From contig JAOCPU010000002.1 in the NCBI GenBank assembly GCA_035772785.1, positions 1,364,001-1,428,000 of the forward strand: a stretch of 64,000 nt of DNA, given 5' to 3'. Made by a program: the position numbers and the translations under genes. The stretch is from Phlebiopsis flavidoalba (Eukaryota > Basidiomycota > Agaricomycetes > Polyporales > Phanerochaetaceae). Shown one piece after another: positions 45,860 to 58,605 of the stretch; the first letter of the stretch is position 1, and each line of letters starts with the position of its first letter. The notes beneath the pieces were generated by a model. The model saw only the letters and a list, made by a program, of their open reading frames with translations. It was not told where the DNA came from and searched no databases.

Positions 45860-46450
45860 TAGATAGCAGCAAGTGACGTACCCAATCACCAAACTTGGAA
45901 GATCCATGATGTCCCTTCGTATCGAGAAACAGAACGTGCACGGTACTGGCGCGCCAGAAGGCTTGAGCAAAACGCAATGTGAGAACACCGATATTGGGTG
46001 GTGTTCTCAAACGCGTGATTTGCCCAAAGTTTTTTTGTCCCAGTACTCGACGACGGACTGATTTTCGAACAGCTAAAGAGGAAGTGAGTGACAAATCGCG
46101 TATAAGCGAACACAAAAGAACATACCCTCGTAGATGAACTTGCTTTCTCCCCAACAGCTCCTCTTTCTCCCAGCCCTGTCAGCATACAGAAACTCTGGTC
46201 CGACCAGGCAGATCTCGCCCGTCCCGGCGCCAGTGGCTAATGTTCGGCGTACCGCTGAAAGGAGACGAGTGATGTGTGTCGAGTTCCTGGCAACGAACGT
46301 GGCACATGGTCAGATTAGGCCGGTGGCGATTGCGGGATGCGATGAGCAGGGACGTACGACCAACGACCGCTGGAAACACTTTTTTCGACAAACACACCCA
46401 ATCGTCACTCCTCTGACATCGCCATTTGCAGGGCGATAAGCGACGCCGGA
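45860..46450 (-). CDS. Coding exons of an unrecognised conserved-looking protein
   Basis: On the minus strand, successive frames give ATGAGTGEICLVGPEFLYAD followed by RAG and EELLGESKFIYEG (46130-46250), an intron (GTATGTTCTT...CTTTAG), LFENQSVVEYWDKKTLGKSR (46010-46075) and, after a shift or intron, RYEGTSWIFQVW (45890-45935). These pieces have mixed composition, sensible intron borders and tryptophan-rich motifs, so I think they are real exons. I cannot name the family. The gene may continue upstream into the low-complexity segment at 46780-47200. Confidence 0.45.
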
Positions 46451-46779
46451 AAATAGCCAGGGCCCGGACGACGCGCAGGATGTCGTGTCTTCTCGAACCC
46501 CCTGGGGAAAGCTTTGTCAAGTCAAAAGGGCACAGACAGGATTAGCATCGCGCGAAAATCGCCGCCGCTTTGACCGAGTGGGAAGGTGCTTTCATCAAAA
46601 AGTGATAACCCTCCGTATAGTCGTTCCGGGTTTCGTGTCACCGACTTGTACAACGCTACGCTGCGTATTCGCCGTCCTGTGAAGGCCAGGTCTGATGCTT
46701 GCAGGGCCACGCCCAGGACGCCGTGCCAGCTGACACCGCGGACCTGTCGATGAGAGTCGTGGAGGCTAGAGCGTGTGGG

Positions 46780-47200
46780 CGCTATTGGCGGCTGTCGCTG
46801 CATGGGAACGAGCGGGCCCGCTGTCGAGGCGGCCTCCGTCGCGGGCGGCCTGCGGCGACGCCTGGCCGGCATAGTTGGATAAGACGACGACGACGTCTGC
46901 GAACTGCGGGGGCTGGACCCGCCGCAAACTCTGGGTTACCCCTGGCGGTTGACGCGCCGTTTGTCGACGGCGAGTACTGGGAGCCCTGAGGATACGCTGG
47001 CGCGATAAAGGTGCTGGTCGCGTGGGTGTCTGCGGTTGTTGTTCGGGTGTACCCACTGCTCGTGGCGGGCCAGGCGCCGTTCACCATGCTCGCAGGCGGC
47101 TGTTGAGCCACGTACGTGTTTGACGCCGGCGCTGGGTGTGTATGCGGTTGGGCTGCCCCTGGGGGACTTGCCACCGATGCTCCGAGTCCGGCGAGTTGCC
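46780..47200 (-). CDS. Low-complexity Ala/Ser/Thr/Pro-rich coding segment
   Basis: The minus frame reads HPAPASNTYVAQQPPASMVN, GAWPATSSGYTRTTTADTHA and FIAPAYPQGSQYSPSTNGAS, the type of disordered linker common in fungal regulators. A further minus frame upstream (47370-47583) contains KKAKYLLDEEELWFVL. It may be the N-terminal or linker part of the gene at 45860-46450 or of a gene starting near 48.6 kb. The stretch 47600-48190 offers no clear frame. Confidence 0.35.
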
Positions 47201-48190
47201 GAGGATAGTCGATAATATAGAGTATCGTCCAGGTTGGGGCCTGCTCGGAGGGCGGGTAGGGGAACGAGGGTGTGGCCTCGTAGTGGTGAACATCGGTTCT
47301 GATTGCACGAAGGCGCAGGTTCAGATTGAGTGGATGCTGTGTCTGTGAGTGAGCGAGGCAAGGCAGGCATCAGCAAAGAACGGGCTTTACGTGGTTGTGT
47401 GGGCGTTCTCCTGCGTTTTTGGAGGACGCATCCGCAGGCTTGCTCCGCTTCAAAATGCCTCTGCACCGGGTATTTAGATCGTCGACTCTGACATTGGTGC
47501 GACAGTACAAACCAAAGCTCCTCCTCGTCGAGGAGATATTTTGCCTTCTTTCGATGACCCTCCTCGGTACAGTTATCGGCCATACCCCGCTTAACACATC
47601 GTTGACATGGTCGTGCTGCGGGAACGGCTGGTCAGTCGCCGTAAAAAGTACCGCGCATGAAAACAAGCCAGAGACACGACCACAAGCCCATGAGAGAGAA
47701 CCGAATCTGAATCGTGTGCCATACACGTGGATGACGCAAGGAGTGATTGATGGAGTTGTTGTTGGCTTATTGGGCTGGTCTGCCCATTCATTTTCTGAGT
47801 GGATTGGCCGAGTTTCCATAATCCGCGCGCGAGTTCAGGAAGATCCCCAACAATACATGGAGGCTATCAAACGAGCCTCGCCTTCTGTATTGCCCGGCGC
47901 GACGTGAATGTCTCAAATGTGGCGAACGCACGATCCGCGCGAGTGTAAATCTTGGGTCCCAGACAAGGCGTGTTACACAGCAAGCGAGCGGAAAGGGAGG
48001 AAACAAGACCGACAAGACGAATGCACGGTGCAGGAGCCCCAAATCCCCCTCTCCTCCCGGTGTGGGTCAACTCGACCGACGCAGTCGAAGCAGGCCTGGT
48101 TGGGGTCGCTCGTAGAGGAGGAGTAGGGGGGGTTGCAAGAAGCGGTGTGAATAGGACGAACGCGAACAAGGGCACTCACAGTCGTCGCAG

Positions 48191-48654
48191 TCAGGTGTGC
48201 TTTCTGACAATGGAAACAGGCACGGTTCGCCTTCTTTTTCTTGGGCCCGTCGCGTGTGCGCGTGGTGGGCTGGTGGGAGGGACGAGGACTCGGTGTCGCT
48301 CGTCGCCTCGGTGCTGCGCTTGCGCTTGGGCATCGGCTTTTTCTTTTTGCTCGAGCGCGGCGGGGCTGGCGGTGAGCGACGAGGGCTCCCCTGAGAAGAC
48401 CTGGCTGCCGGCGACGTGGGTGAGGATGGAGAGGCCCATGGGGGCATTGTCATGAACTTGAGCGGAGAGCATGATGGCGGCGTAAAAGCATGTAGTGAAC
48501 AGCGTAGAGGACGACGATGGCGGTAGCGGAGACAAGAGCGAGTGGGATTTATGACGGGCCTTCTCCCAGCGTCGAGTGAAAACTGGTCGGAAAAGTGCCT
48601 GAGGGGTGCTGTCTGAGCGCCTGCGCGTCCGTGACTGGCCCATATCGGCCGCAC
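48191..48654 (-). CDS. Basic nuclear-like N-terminal exon, unrecognised
   Basis: Overlapping minus frames read APMGLSILTHVAGSQVFSGE, KKKKPMPKRKRSTEATSDTE and, after a shift, GPRKRRRTVPVSIVRKHT just before a GTGAGTG donor. Two strings of basic residues look like nuclear localisation signals. Fungal zinc-cluster factors often start this way, but I see no Cys6 cluster in the following sequence, so the class is open. Confidence 0.4.
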
Positions 48655-48790
48655 AAATCAAATCCCTAAGTCCGATTCCGAATTGTCCTGATATGCCCCA
48701 TAAAAGGCAAATCTTGGCAACCGGGCGCAACATAGCGTCGGCCGCTGCCTCGGCAACGCACTCGAACCCTGGACGGGCCCGGTAACGCAT

Positions 48791-50518
48791 GTCCCGGATG
48801 CTCGCACATGCCTCCTACAGCGGTTCTCTCGACGGTGCTTTAACTCGCCCAAAATACTAGCCGCCGCGCCATGTCGCTGTCTAGCGTTCGCTGACAGACG
48901 AGTGCTCACCAAGCCCCGTATCTTTAGCTCGTACCGCGTTTGTCTCGCGGTGGGGAGGGGCTCGCACGCGGAAGCCACGCGCGACGCGCCCCTGACAGCA
49001 AATCATCTGACACGTCCGAAGATCAGATGCACCGTCGGATTGGACCTGCTAATCGCAGCAGCACGGCTGCACTCCATTGTCGCCCAGAGAATTCTGCAGC
49101 GCTAGTGTGGCAACATCGCAGCGGGTGCATGTCGTGTGTTGGCTGCATCAGCCTTCTGTTTCCCAAGAATCTGCTTCAGGGCCACGGCGGCGTGTTATGA
49201 CCTGCCCTCCTCCCCCTCTGAATGTCTACTGGCGTATACAGACCGCTCACTTCCGAGGGCTGCACGACAAGTGCCGTATCTTCATTTGCGTCCCTGAGAC
49301 CCAATGCAGGTCAACTCCGTTCTCCGGTGAGTCAGACAATCAGCGTCCGGACAGTGGCTCACCATTGGGGCAATTTTCGCGCATGATTTTCGTGCCAAAC
49401 TTGGACCAAATCTCGCGTGAATTAATCATTATGGACATTAACCCTGAGCGCTCGAGTAAAATCCGTCTCTTGTATTTGGCGGACACGTACATCAGCGACA
49501 AGCACCAAGCCGCACATGCTAAGGGGCCGACATGCCACACAGGTGAGCTGCGAGCGTAGGCATCAGACGAACATGGCGAAGGTTACACTGAACGATGTTG
49601 GGTTTGCTTATGAGCTCGGCTGTCATCATGCGATGCGGGCGCGTTTGCCCGAAATCGGAGCAACGGCGCTTTGTGGGCGGCGCGCGTCATGGCCATCAAT
49701 CGCCCTGGGACCTGCCTCGACCAGTGTTCGCAAAGGCAAGTCAAAAGGTCAGATCAGGCAATTGACGCGGGCAAATTGCCTTGCGTAAAAAATCGTCAAT
49801 TGACGCGGCAGATCAATAGTTATAGATTGGTCCATCAGATGACAAAGCTACCCAAATATAGTATGGGAGCTACAGGAGAAAGGTCCCCTTGCGGTGCAAA
49901 ATCCGTAGAGTACTGGCACAAACACAACTATAAACTTTGTCCCTCAAATCTTCGCACATATCATAGTCTCAACATTTAGCCACTTGGGGCGTTGCGTAGA
50001 GAAATATTTTGTACGCATGTTCGCCTTCGCAGAAGATTATACTTCCAGGACCAACACCAACTAGACAATGCACAATACTGCATGAAAGAATATGACCCAT
50101 TTAGTCTGATTTAAATCTAACAATACCTAAGCTTTTTTTCTTCGACAATTTCTGTAAGACGAGTGCGAGCATATACCCAGAACAAGCCTTGGACGAACGG
50201 CGCGTGGGCCTTTCCATCAAGCGCCGAAACGGACGCGACGTCAATTGACGAGTAATTACTAGCGTCAATATCGTATTTACCCGTATTTACAATCCGGGTA
50301 ACAACCCGTCAAACGAACACTGGGCCTCGACGTCGCGTCCGCGGCCGTTCAACGCGAGCTGCCTGTTGTTCTCTGCTGTCGCACATAGCGTACTCGCATT
50401 CGCACTCCTGTCCTCTTTGGGCGAGCACAGTGCGGCAATACCCCCGCGGACACCTCGTCGGGATCTGCAAGTCGCATTCGAACCACCCGACAACAGACCG
50501 GGTGCACGCACCTGGGCC
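48791..50518. other. Mostly no supported gene; AT-richer island
   Basis: I found no convincing gene. Positions 49740-50290 form an AT-richer island inside GC-rich DNA, bounded by two copies of the palindrome listed separately. Confidence 0.45.
49794..50250. repeat. Two copies of palindrome CGTCAATTGACG, 445 bp apart
   Basis: The perfect 12-bp palindrome lies at 49794-49805 and 50239-50250, with a partial copy (CAATTGACG) at 49759. The sequence between is AT-richer than its surroundings and non-coding. It may mark a small insertion or binding sites; one short motif pair is not proof of either. Confidence 0.45.
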
Positions 50519-51649
50519 ATGCGCCATGCGTACTCGCAGCTGCTGTCGAGATTGTCGAGACCGTCCGATTTGGTCGTGAGTCGGCGAGATTGGAGCTGCG
50601 CTGGATGATGCAGGGCTCTCTCGCGGACGACGCCCAGCGTGCCAGCGCGCTCGCGGACATGGTGGCTCGTCGGACGTCGGGCGAAAAAAACAAAAGCCTC
50701 TGCAGTATATTCTAAGGTCAGTGCGGCCGCGATAAGACGAACTTCGACCTGCGTCGTCTCAACCGCGCGTCACACAGGCACACAACGTTCGGGCCTCTCA
50801 CGGCGTCCCTTGACAGGGACGCGCAGCCCCCGGTCCTCATACCGCGTCCCGAAACCGAAGACTGGACCCATCCGCCTCTCGAAGCTCGTGGACGCCCTCG
50901 CCCCAGGAGCCTGTGCGGATCTGCTCGACCGTCTGCACGGGCTCAGGGCTGCATCCCGTGCTGCTTCTGTGCAGCTACTGTGTGGCCCCGCGGGCTTCGG
51001 TGCGCGCGCCTACGGGGTGGACATCGGTTTCTGAGGCCGTCCAACTGGCGACCGAGAACGCGACACTCACGGGTCACCGCGCGCCGGACGCGAAGTCGTC
51101 CGTCGCAACGATGGGGCGCCGCGAAACACGTTCTGTGCACTGCATGCGGACATGCGGGATCCAGACCTTTGGTGCGCACTTCTAAGCGTTGCACGCGCGC
51201 CGTTTGTCGAACGGTCATCACGTCCCCCGAAGCGCCGCCGTAATTAACATCCCCCGGCGCGAGTACGAACCTCCTCTTCCGCCGCGTGCGGTGAGAGAGT
51301 TTCGAGGACTAAACGCGCAAGCTTCTCGACGGTGATCCGGACCCAGGGAACGAAGAAGGCGACGGGACTCACCTTCTATCGGGCGCATAGCCCGCCTTCC
51401 TCGCACGTTGATACGACCTTCTTGTCGCCCAGGGCGGTGTCCTCCACGCGGCGTTTGTCGAGGTGGGCATGGGGCAGTTACTGCCCAGCGGTTTTCTGAT
51501 TGTCGCGCGAAAATGGCATTCCTGCAGGACGTCGGCAAGCTGAAAGAACGCGCAGATATGGATAGGGATCCCCCTGGGACGTGACCGCACTCGTGGTGAA
51601 TACCACCAGAATAGGCTCGCTCTGCGCTGCGTCGTTAGCCCCCACTTGA
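50519..51649 (+). CDS. mtq1: Release-factor N5-glutamine methyltransferase (HemK/MTQ1-like)
   Basis: This enzyme methylates the Gln of the GGQ motif in organellar class I release factors, using S-adenosylmethionine. From the ATG at 50519: MRHAYSQLLSRL, LELRWMMQGSLADDAQRASA, LADMVARRTSGE (cf. the family's RRxxGEPLQYI), LQYIL, FGPLTAS, PPVLIPRPETEDWT (family RPETE motif), LSKLVDALAP, LDL-like LC-GSGCIP loop garbled near 50940, ARAYGVDI and EAVQLATENATLTGH. Downstream, a TSPE/RREYE region follows where NPPY should be (51225-51300, the Asn-Pro-Pro itself not readable), then REFED, LLDGDPDPGNEEGDG, LTFYR, AFVEVGMGQ and a final AQIW-DPLGRDRT. I count six or more shifts and at least one intron. The catalytic NPPY must be checked on corrected sequence. 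Confidence 0.82.
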
Positions 51650-54029
51650 CATACCCCCCGCATGGCGCTGACGCAATGTACCACCCGTCCTCTGCTGTTT
51701 GATTGCCAGCGCGGAACAGAGCCAGGTGGACCTGTCTCGCGTGTGTCGCTCTCTGTGGGTCCACATGTGTCCGTCTTGCGTCCATTGACATGTTAATCAG
51801 CAAGCTGTGTTGTCATCTCGTCCATTTGCAGATTCCGCTACGCGCTGACAATCTATCTCTTCTCGGTCTATCAGGGCTCCTCGCATCAAGTCCTACGCAC
51901 TAGCGCATGCGGATTGGAAAGAACGTCACCACTACCGAGCGCCAGCGCGACGGCTCAGTGTGGCCTGTGTGCCTCGGTTGCGGCTGCGGGCGGTCGAGGC
52001 TACCCCTCAGTACACAGACGGAGTGGGGCGGTGGTGTGGACACCGGACACAAGCTTGCTTATAACCCCCCGCCTGTGAGCTCTTCTAATGCCCTCGTGCC
52101 TTTCGTTTTCTTCTCCCCATCTGGGCAGAACACACCTGCCGAAACCGCACGCCACTCACGACGCCACCAGGGCCCGCCCGAAACTGAGCGTACACTGTCA
52201 TCATCGCCTACCTTCCGCCTAACGGATTGCTGGGAACCTACTGGCTGCCCAGTTGCGAGTTTAACGTAGCTAGCGCACGTGCGTGATACCGCGGCCGGAC
52301 ACGTAGTGACGCAAGCCTTTTACACGCGAATTAATCACACCCGGTTTTCTTCGAAGCTCACCTTCGATGCTCGGGACTGCCTAGCCTATAAGATAAATCA
52401 GGCTGGACCCCGGACATCGGGCAGCGGCGCGGACACTAGACACTAACTGCTTATGGTTGTAGACGAGCAGGACGTCCCCGTCTTTCCCATAATAGACGTG
52501 CCTAGGTAACCGGGCGGACGGATAACCCTGGTAACCCTGTCGAGCCGCCTCACCATCAGTTCGTAGAGCCCGCACCCTGCGCGACGGATCGACTGTCCGA
52601 TTCTGCTTCCGCTGCGGGTGCTCTCCGTGTTCCTCGAACACACCTCGGGCGTCTGTGACCAAGCTGTGCACTCGTATAACCGCAAAGTTCCAGCTACAGA
52701 GCCGTGGGATATCGCTCTTCTATCCGCAGCCGCTGTCTCGCCTTCGCGAAGCACTCACGCTCGACGGCGACTTTATGCCTCCCGCAGGGGCTCTCGTGAA
52801 ATAAACGACGACGACGACATCGGCCAGGGTAGCGACGCGCTCGCAAATTCGCAGTATGAGACTGGTCGTCGCGGAAGAATGCTTATCACACCTCGCACGA
52901 CAAGATGGGGCCTACCCACATCCGCGCACTACCAGATCCACGATCTCCGCGGATGCCCGGACACGGCGCCCCGCCTCACACGCGCACTCCTCCGCGCAGT
53001 CCGGGCCCGAGGCCCCCCCCAGGCCCTCCCCCACCCGCACCGCATTGCAGCCCTGCCTTCATTGGACCCAGAATCATAAATGCATTCCCAGGCTGTTCTG
53101 TGCTCGCTGCCAGCCCGCGCGCGCCGGCTATGGTCACCCACGCCCTAATTTAGCCCTACGACGCCTGAAACCCGCACTCGACACTTGGTGACATGAGGCT
53201 CTCCCCCGCCCTTTCTTCGCGCACCGACCGCCCGCTGCATGCGCCACATCCGTGCGATTTCGAACTCATTAGAGCATACGGCGCACGGCCGAGCGCGACA
53301 TTGACGGCGCCGACGACCGGTGCCCCGCTTCGCGGACCACACCACGGCGCCCGCCAGGGCCCCGTTGCGCCGGCGGGTGACGGACGGGGACGTCCAGTCC
53401 CCGCGGAATTGGGGTGTGCGACAGGACGTGATTGTGCGGGAAAGTCGAGCGTCGTCGCATGTCTGTCTGGGTCTGTCGCGCAGAGAAGCACGAGCGTGGG
53501 CGAAGTGAGGGTCCAACGCTTGTTTGTCATTTCACGGCCTTGGCTTATGACTGCCCGCATTGGGGGCTCCCTGGTGGTGTTTCGTGCTGGGGACTTTAGC
53601 GGGCTCGAAATGCACCCGTGTGCGGTTCCTGGCCCCGCTGGGTCGAGCGGATGACGTGTATTTATCGCACGCTGAACGGAGTTCTCGATGTCTGTCCTAA
53701 TCCATCGGGATGCCGCGGTGCGGCGTGCCTGTGATCCAATGATGATTGTCCCTTCTTCTTATTGAGCTCATTAAATTTAAACGCAGCAGATGGCTATACA
53801 CACAAACAGATAACCGTTTTCTGCTCGACATAGATGACACAAAGATCCCGATTGCGCGCGGCACGCGATGAGGTGCGCCCACGGCGGGGTTGGGCGAAAT
53901 CCCTCTACCGCAGGTTGAAATTCAGGCGGAAGGCTGTGGGGACACACGTTGCGGTTTGGGTAAGCTCCCTCAGCGGCCATCGCAGGGGGACCAACAAATC
54001 ACCGTCACGAACAAACACTCAACCATCCA
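51650..54029. other. No recognised gene (about 2.4 kb)
   Basis: GC-rich sequence with many overlapping open frames on both strands. Candidate protein-like pieces are FRYALTIYLFSVYQG (51835, plus) and CGLYELMVRRLDRVTRVIRP (52510-52570, minus), but no family is recognisable and I do not call a gene. Confidence 0.4.
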
Positions 54030-56993
54030 AAATCAGACACGGGGTCCCAGGTCTCGCCAAAATGGTCGCCAGGGGTCTAGGGCCGAGGACCCAAATGCAA
54101 GCAACAGGTCTTGGACGAACACTTGTCCCCACAGTCGCACGGATGGATGTGTTATCGCCAACTCCTTTCCGCTTAGTTCTCAGCTGGCCCGTCGGGCTGC
54201 CGTGACCGCTGCTCTTTGCCTCTCGACTGTGCAGACGCATAGTGCGTCGAGGGAGATGGCGGACAGAACGCCTCGTGGGTATTTGTCGCAACATTGGATG
54301 CACGAAATGACCGAGGTTACATCGTACGGTGGGGGAATGCAAGGGGCTCAGCGCACAACTAGCGACTGTATATGTACGCGCCGCCGGGCATGTGTGGACG
54401 CCACCTCGCGCGATATATTTAAGTGCTGGATCGAGTCTCGAGGGAACGCACAGATAATAGTAAGCGCCAAAGGCCTCCTTAGCCACGTGGTCCCGCCTCG
54501 CTTCGTGCTCGCGAGCGTCATGCCCCAACCCGGTTGTGACAATTGCCCAATCCTGCCACGGAAACAGGAGTCGCCCGTTGTGGCGGTGGCCTGGCGCATT
54601 GCTCGACCACGAGCACTCGACGTCTCGGGCCGGACGGTCAAGCGCCGTGGGGGAAGCAGTCAGATTTTTGGCCTTCTCGTATGCCTTGCCGCGCGCCTTA
54701 GCGGCCGTGGTTCGCGGGAAAGAGCCCAAGCGAACGCACCTCGTTCGTGTTCATGAGTCACCGCTGAGCCGATTATGGATGTCGGCGTCACGATCTGCGC
54801 CGCTGGGCGGTCGACAACTGCTCTGGCGCCATGGTGATGATGGACTCAGAGTCGATCATGCTGTTGAAGCGGTCGGGCCTGCCCATGCCCCTCGCGCTGT
54901 CGGGATGGGCTGCAAAGTGCAGATACGCATGTACACGTGCCCCGCCGTACCGGGGTGCCACAGTTGGTGGTCTGATCCACTTCGCGTGATCGCCTCGACT
55001 TACGAGCCGTGGCGGTTGCACATTCTCGTTTCCGTGAATTCCTGGCTCGAAGTATCGGCATAAGAGCTGCAGGCGAGCCAGAGTGATGGGCACATGGTGC
55101 CTGCCCGGCTGGTCGAAAAAGATCTTCGAGCATACCAGCGCGCTGCTCGGTCCCCAGCAACGGTCGCTCACTGGAGATCTGCCGTGCTTGCCCCCTCCCG
55201 CTCGTTCTCCTGCTGCTTCACGCCCGAGCTGGACCACGCGTGCGCGTCCGCGGGGCTGCGCTGCACGGCAGGCCTCCATTTCGAGCACGCTCTGCCCGAC
55301 GGGGAACGCCATCAGCAAACGATTCTCATTTTACGGACGCGGGCGAATCAGCCTCTCACATCGTACAGGGTGTTCCGCTCCTGCGCGTTGCATCATGTGG
55401 ATGGCGCGAAGTCTCGCCGAGGAGGTACGCGGTTGTTAGCCTGGAACTGGTAGTTCGCAATCGGGCCTGATGCCCGTCGCGGTCGCCTCGAAGCGGTCCC
55501 AGTACTGTGCTGGAGCCGGTCCCACTCTGTGACGCCCTGCGGCGTCGCGCTCTGCGGCGGTGTCGATACAACGCCCGCGTGCCAGTAGTCAATGTACGCA
55601 TGGCATTCATTCTCCTGCCGCAGGTACTCGTCTATCGCCTCCGCAGTTTTCATTCAGCGCATCGCTGATCCGCCTGTTCGGGGCGCGTTGCCACCAGGCT
55701 GATGGTATTGCTGTTGCGAGCGCCGCTGGAGGGCTGCCCTCGACGTGACAGGGCGGCTCCGCAAAACTCGACAGCGCGGCCCTTACCCTTGACGTCGGCC
55801 AGCCGCCGCCGCCGTTTTGTTGAAAGTCTGCGGCCCAAAGCACCGAGGCCGTGCTCGCCGCCTCCGCCGCCGGGACCATTTGGTTGCCCTCGGGGGGGGG
55901 AGACGACGACCGATCGCGGTGTGCGTCGCGCAGACTGCTTCATCAGGCCCAAGAACGCGCTGCTGTTTTGTGCAACTTGGGGTTTTGCTCGTGCCGGACA
56001 GCGTCTGTAATGAGCGAGCCTGCCGCCCGCGCGAGTTCATCCGGATCCTCGACGCTCGGACGCTGTTCCTGCGCCGTCTCCGGGGCCGAAACAGCGCTAG
56101 TCCAGCTCTTCATGGGATTGTAAAACGTCGAGCTCACCACTGCTGGCTGTGGACGCCCGTCAGCATCAAATCCGAACAATTGAGCTGCGACACACACCAT
56201 CGACACGTGAGCAGGCTGCTGGGATTGCGAGGCCGGTGCGGCAGGCTGATTACGGCATCGTGTTTCATCTCCATGAAGCCCGTGGCGCCAAAGGCATCCA
56301 CTGCGTGTGCGAGCTGCGATCATTGCATCAAGCCGGGCGCGGTCGCAGTTTCGTCCCGTGCGTGGTCTATCACCTAGTTGGAACGGACGGCTGAGCACCC
56401 CCGCGTCGACCGGAGCATGCGGCCGCGAGCCCGGCTCTGGGCTGCCTGTGCGTCTGCCTCCGCGCGGAACGTCGGGGCCTGCGGCCGCCGGGCTCTGCTG
56501 CAAAAGTCGGCGGCCCAGGGCGCAGCGGCGCCGGATGCGGGTGGAGATTGAAACGGCGGGGCTGGGCCTGGAGCGCAGGCAGCGTTTGTGTGCAGAGCAG
56601 CAGAGAGGTTCGTACGGGCCTGCAGCCATTGACGGAGGGCCCCGCGGCGGGTCCAATTAAGCAGCAAAGAAGACGGGCAGCGTCCTGGTCGGCCCCCGGC
56701 GGCCGCGCCGTACTGGGACCGGAAGGCCTGCGAGAGAGCCCGGTGAGCGATGCGTGTGGGGTACCCGCCCCCAGGCGGAGACAGAACCGTGCTTGGACGA
56801 GCCGGCGCGACCCGCGCCAAAGTGATCCTGCATGACAGATGTAAATCCTGCCCTGACGGAAGGTGCATCACACGAGCGGACACGCACCTGCTGCATAGTC
56901 CGCCGATCGCGATCGAGACTCCTTGAGAGGCCCTGGAGGGGTTTTCACGGGGCCGCAGTCTGCGCCTCCTACGAGCATCGGCAAGCGCGCCAT
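54030..56993 (-). CDS. pex5: Peroxisomal targeting signal 1 receptor PEX5
   Basis: PEX5 carries PTS1 proteins into peroxisomes, with an N-terminal region of WxxxF/Y motifs that bind PEX14 and a C-terminal TPR domain that binds SKL-type signals. The start at 56993 reads MARLPMLVGGADCGP (the conserved first block with its Cys), NPLQGLSR-DRDR, intron, QDHFGAGRAGSSK, AFRSQYG, WAADF (56510), SWTSAV, EDPDELARAAGSLITDAVRH, NPKLQ with FLGLMKQ, WAADFQQNGGGGW (55830), EAIDEYLRQENECHAYIDYW (55600-55650), ANYQFQANN-PYLLGETSRHP, SVLEMEA-AVQRSPADAHAW, GVKQQENERE, DRFNSMID, NRVGA-TLAS (~54530), and AYYY with RLDPALKYI. The TPR part, below ~55150, is much more scrambled than the N-terminus; the 3' end is an estimate. 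Confidence 0.85.
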
Positions 56994-58605
56994 GGCGGGC
57001 GGCGGCGGCAGGTGGTCGTCTAGAGAGCAAGGAGGTCGCTGGCCCGGGGACGAGGGCGGCGGTAATTTACGGATTCACGTGATTGGATCAGTTGCGTGTT
57101 TCCCGGGTATAGCAAGGCCAGGCTCTGTGCCTTTTCTTTTCTGCGAGGAGCGGGGATGCACATGGCCGGCGCCCTGGACGGCTGCTCGCCCATCCTCGTT
57201 CAACGTAGCAACGCGACAAGTACAGCGTCCTCATCGCCCCGGACGTTGTAGGTCCCCGATTGCAGCCCGCGGCCACCCCGGCGCGCGGCCGGTGCGCCAC
57301 AAAGCTCTACGTATGGACGGTGACGTTGCCTTTTCACGCGCGCGGGGGGGGGGGGGGGGGACTGCCCGCCGTCACGCCCCCCGCGTCCACCCTCCCCCCT
57401 GCTCAGGGACAACAGGGGCCGACCGCGCCTCCGGCAAAAACGCAACTGACGGCGCGCACGCCCTCTTCTACGCGGCCTCCCTACTCTCGCGCCGACGCGT
57501 GCCGCAGACGTCATTTTTTCTGCACACCTTATGTAAACCGTCTGTCCGCCACCACCAGAAACTACAAGAAAGAATGCCCAAATTTTCCTCCCGATAGTCA
57601 TCGGCCGCAGGCGCGATAATCATGATATTTCACCGAGCTGCTCTTTGACGGCAGTCTATGATGGCCAGGGGCCATTCGTCCTCGTAATTTGTATGCGCGA
57701 GGAGTGCTGGGCCCACAGGACGGTGAGCCCCTCTTCTCACAAACCAGGGCGGTGCGCCCGCGACGGTCGATATGATGCGCCACTATATTATTGCCTTGCG
57801 CTATCCAATTCTATGCTGTTATCAACTAATTGGGGGCCATGATTGACGGTCGCCTGATGAGGGCTAGGGGCCCAAATATCCGACCATCGTGCCTCCCGGC
57901 GGCGCCCGCCATCTCGGGGCGACAGATCGGCGGCCCGATGAGACAGAGCGCATTATGCTCGCCAGGCGTGTACCAACGGCGCAGATAATAGAGTCGTTGT
58001 TCTTGCGCTCCTTTTTTTCCTTGTTTCTCGCGTCCGGTTTCCGTGCTGGAGGGATATGTGTGTGCGTGCGCGCGCGCGCATCGCGCCCCCGCGGGTCGTA
58101 TCGCGAGATCCCTGCCATTTCGGGCTGGGGCTTGCCCCTGCTCCAGCGCCACAAGTGGCCCAGCGGAACGCAGAATAGCGCGCACGTGGTCCGAGGAGAG
58201 GTGCGTCCAGCGACCCGAGGGGCTCGGGATGACGCACGGGCGCGGCGGGGGGCGTCGGCCGCCGGGCGGGGATCGTGGGCCGCGCGGCCCGCGCGGGCGC
58301 ATCCAAGCTGTCGGAAACATAGCCTCGACCGGAGGATTGACGGAAGACCGAGGGTGAAAATTTTATGTTTCTGACAAACATTGCAACCGCATGCAGGATC
58401 GTCGATAATCAAGAAATGTCTATTCCCCCCGCTTCGACCTCTATCCTGTGTTGGCAATATGATACACTGAGAAAAAAAGTGGATACGTTACAGAGAGAGA
58501 AAAGAAAAAAAAATGGGGGTCCGACCGCACCAAGTCGTGGTATCCGAGGCACATTGAGTCCAAATAACATACACGACACTAATTTACTGACTACACAAAT
58601 AGAAA
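56994..58605. other. No supported gene; PEX5/zinc-finger intergenic region
   Basis: GC-rich, with a run of 17-18 G at about 57345-57360 and a GCGCGCGCG run at 58070. Frames are shadows of composition. It includes the PEX5 promoter on the right side of 56993. Confidence 0.45.

Noticed and set aside
47395..47907. 170-codon plus frame
   Set aside because: No family motif; it overlaps minus-strand low-complexity coding segments and lacks fungal intron structure.
48191..48400. Zinc-cluster (Zn2Cys6) factor
   Set aside because: The basic start resembles this class, but I could not find the six-cysteine motif in any frame nearby.
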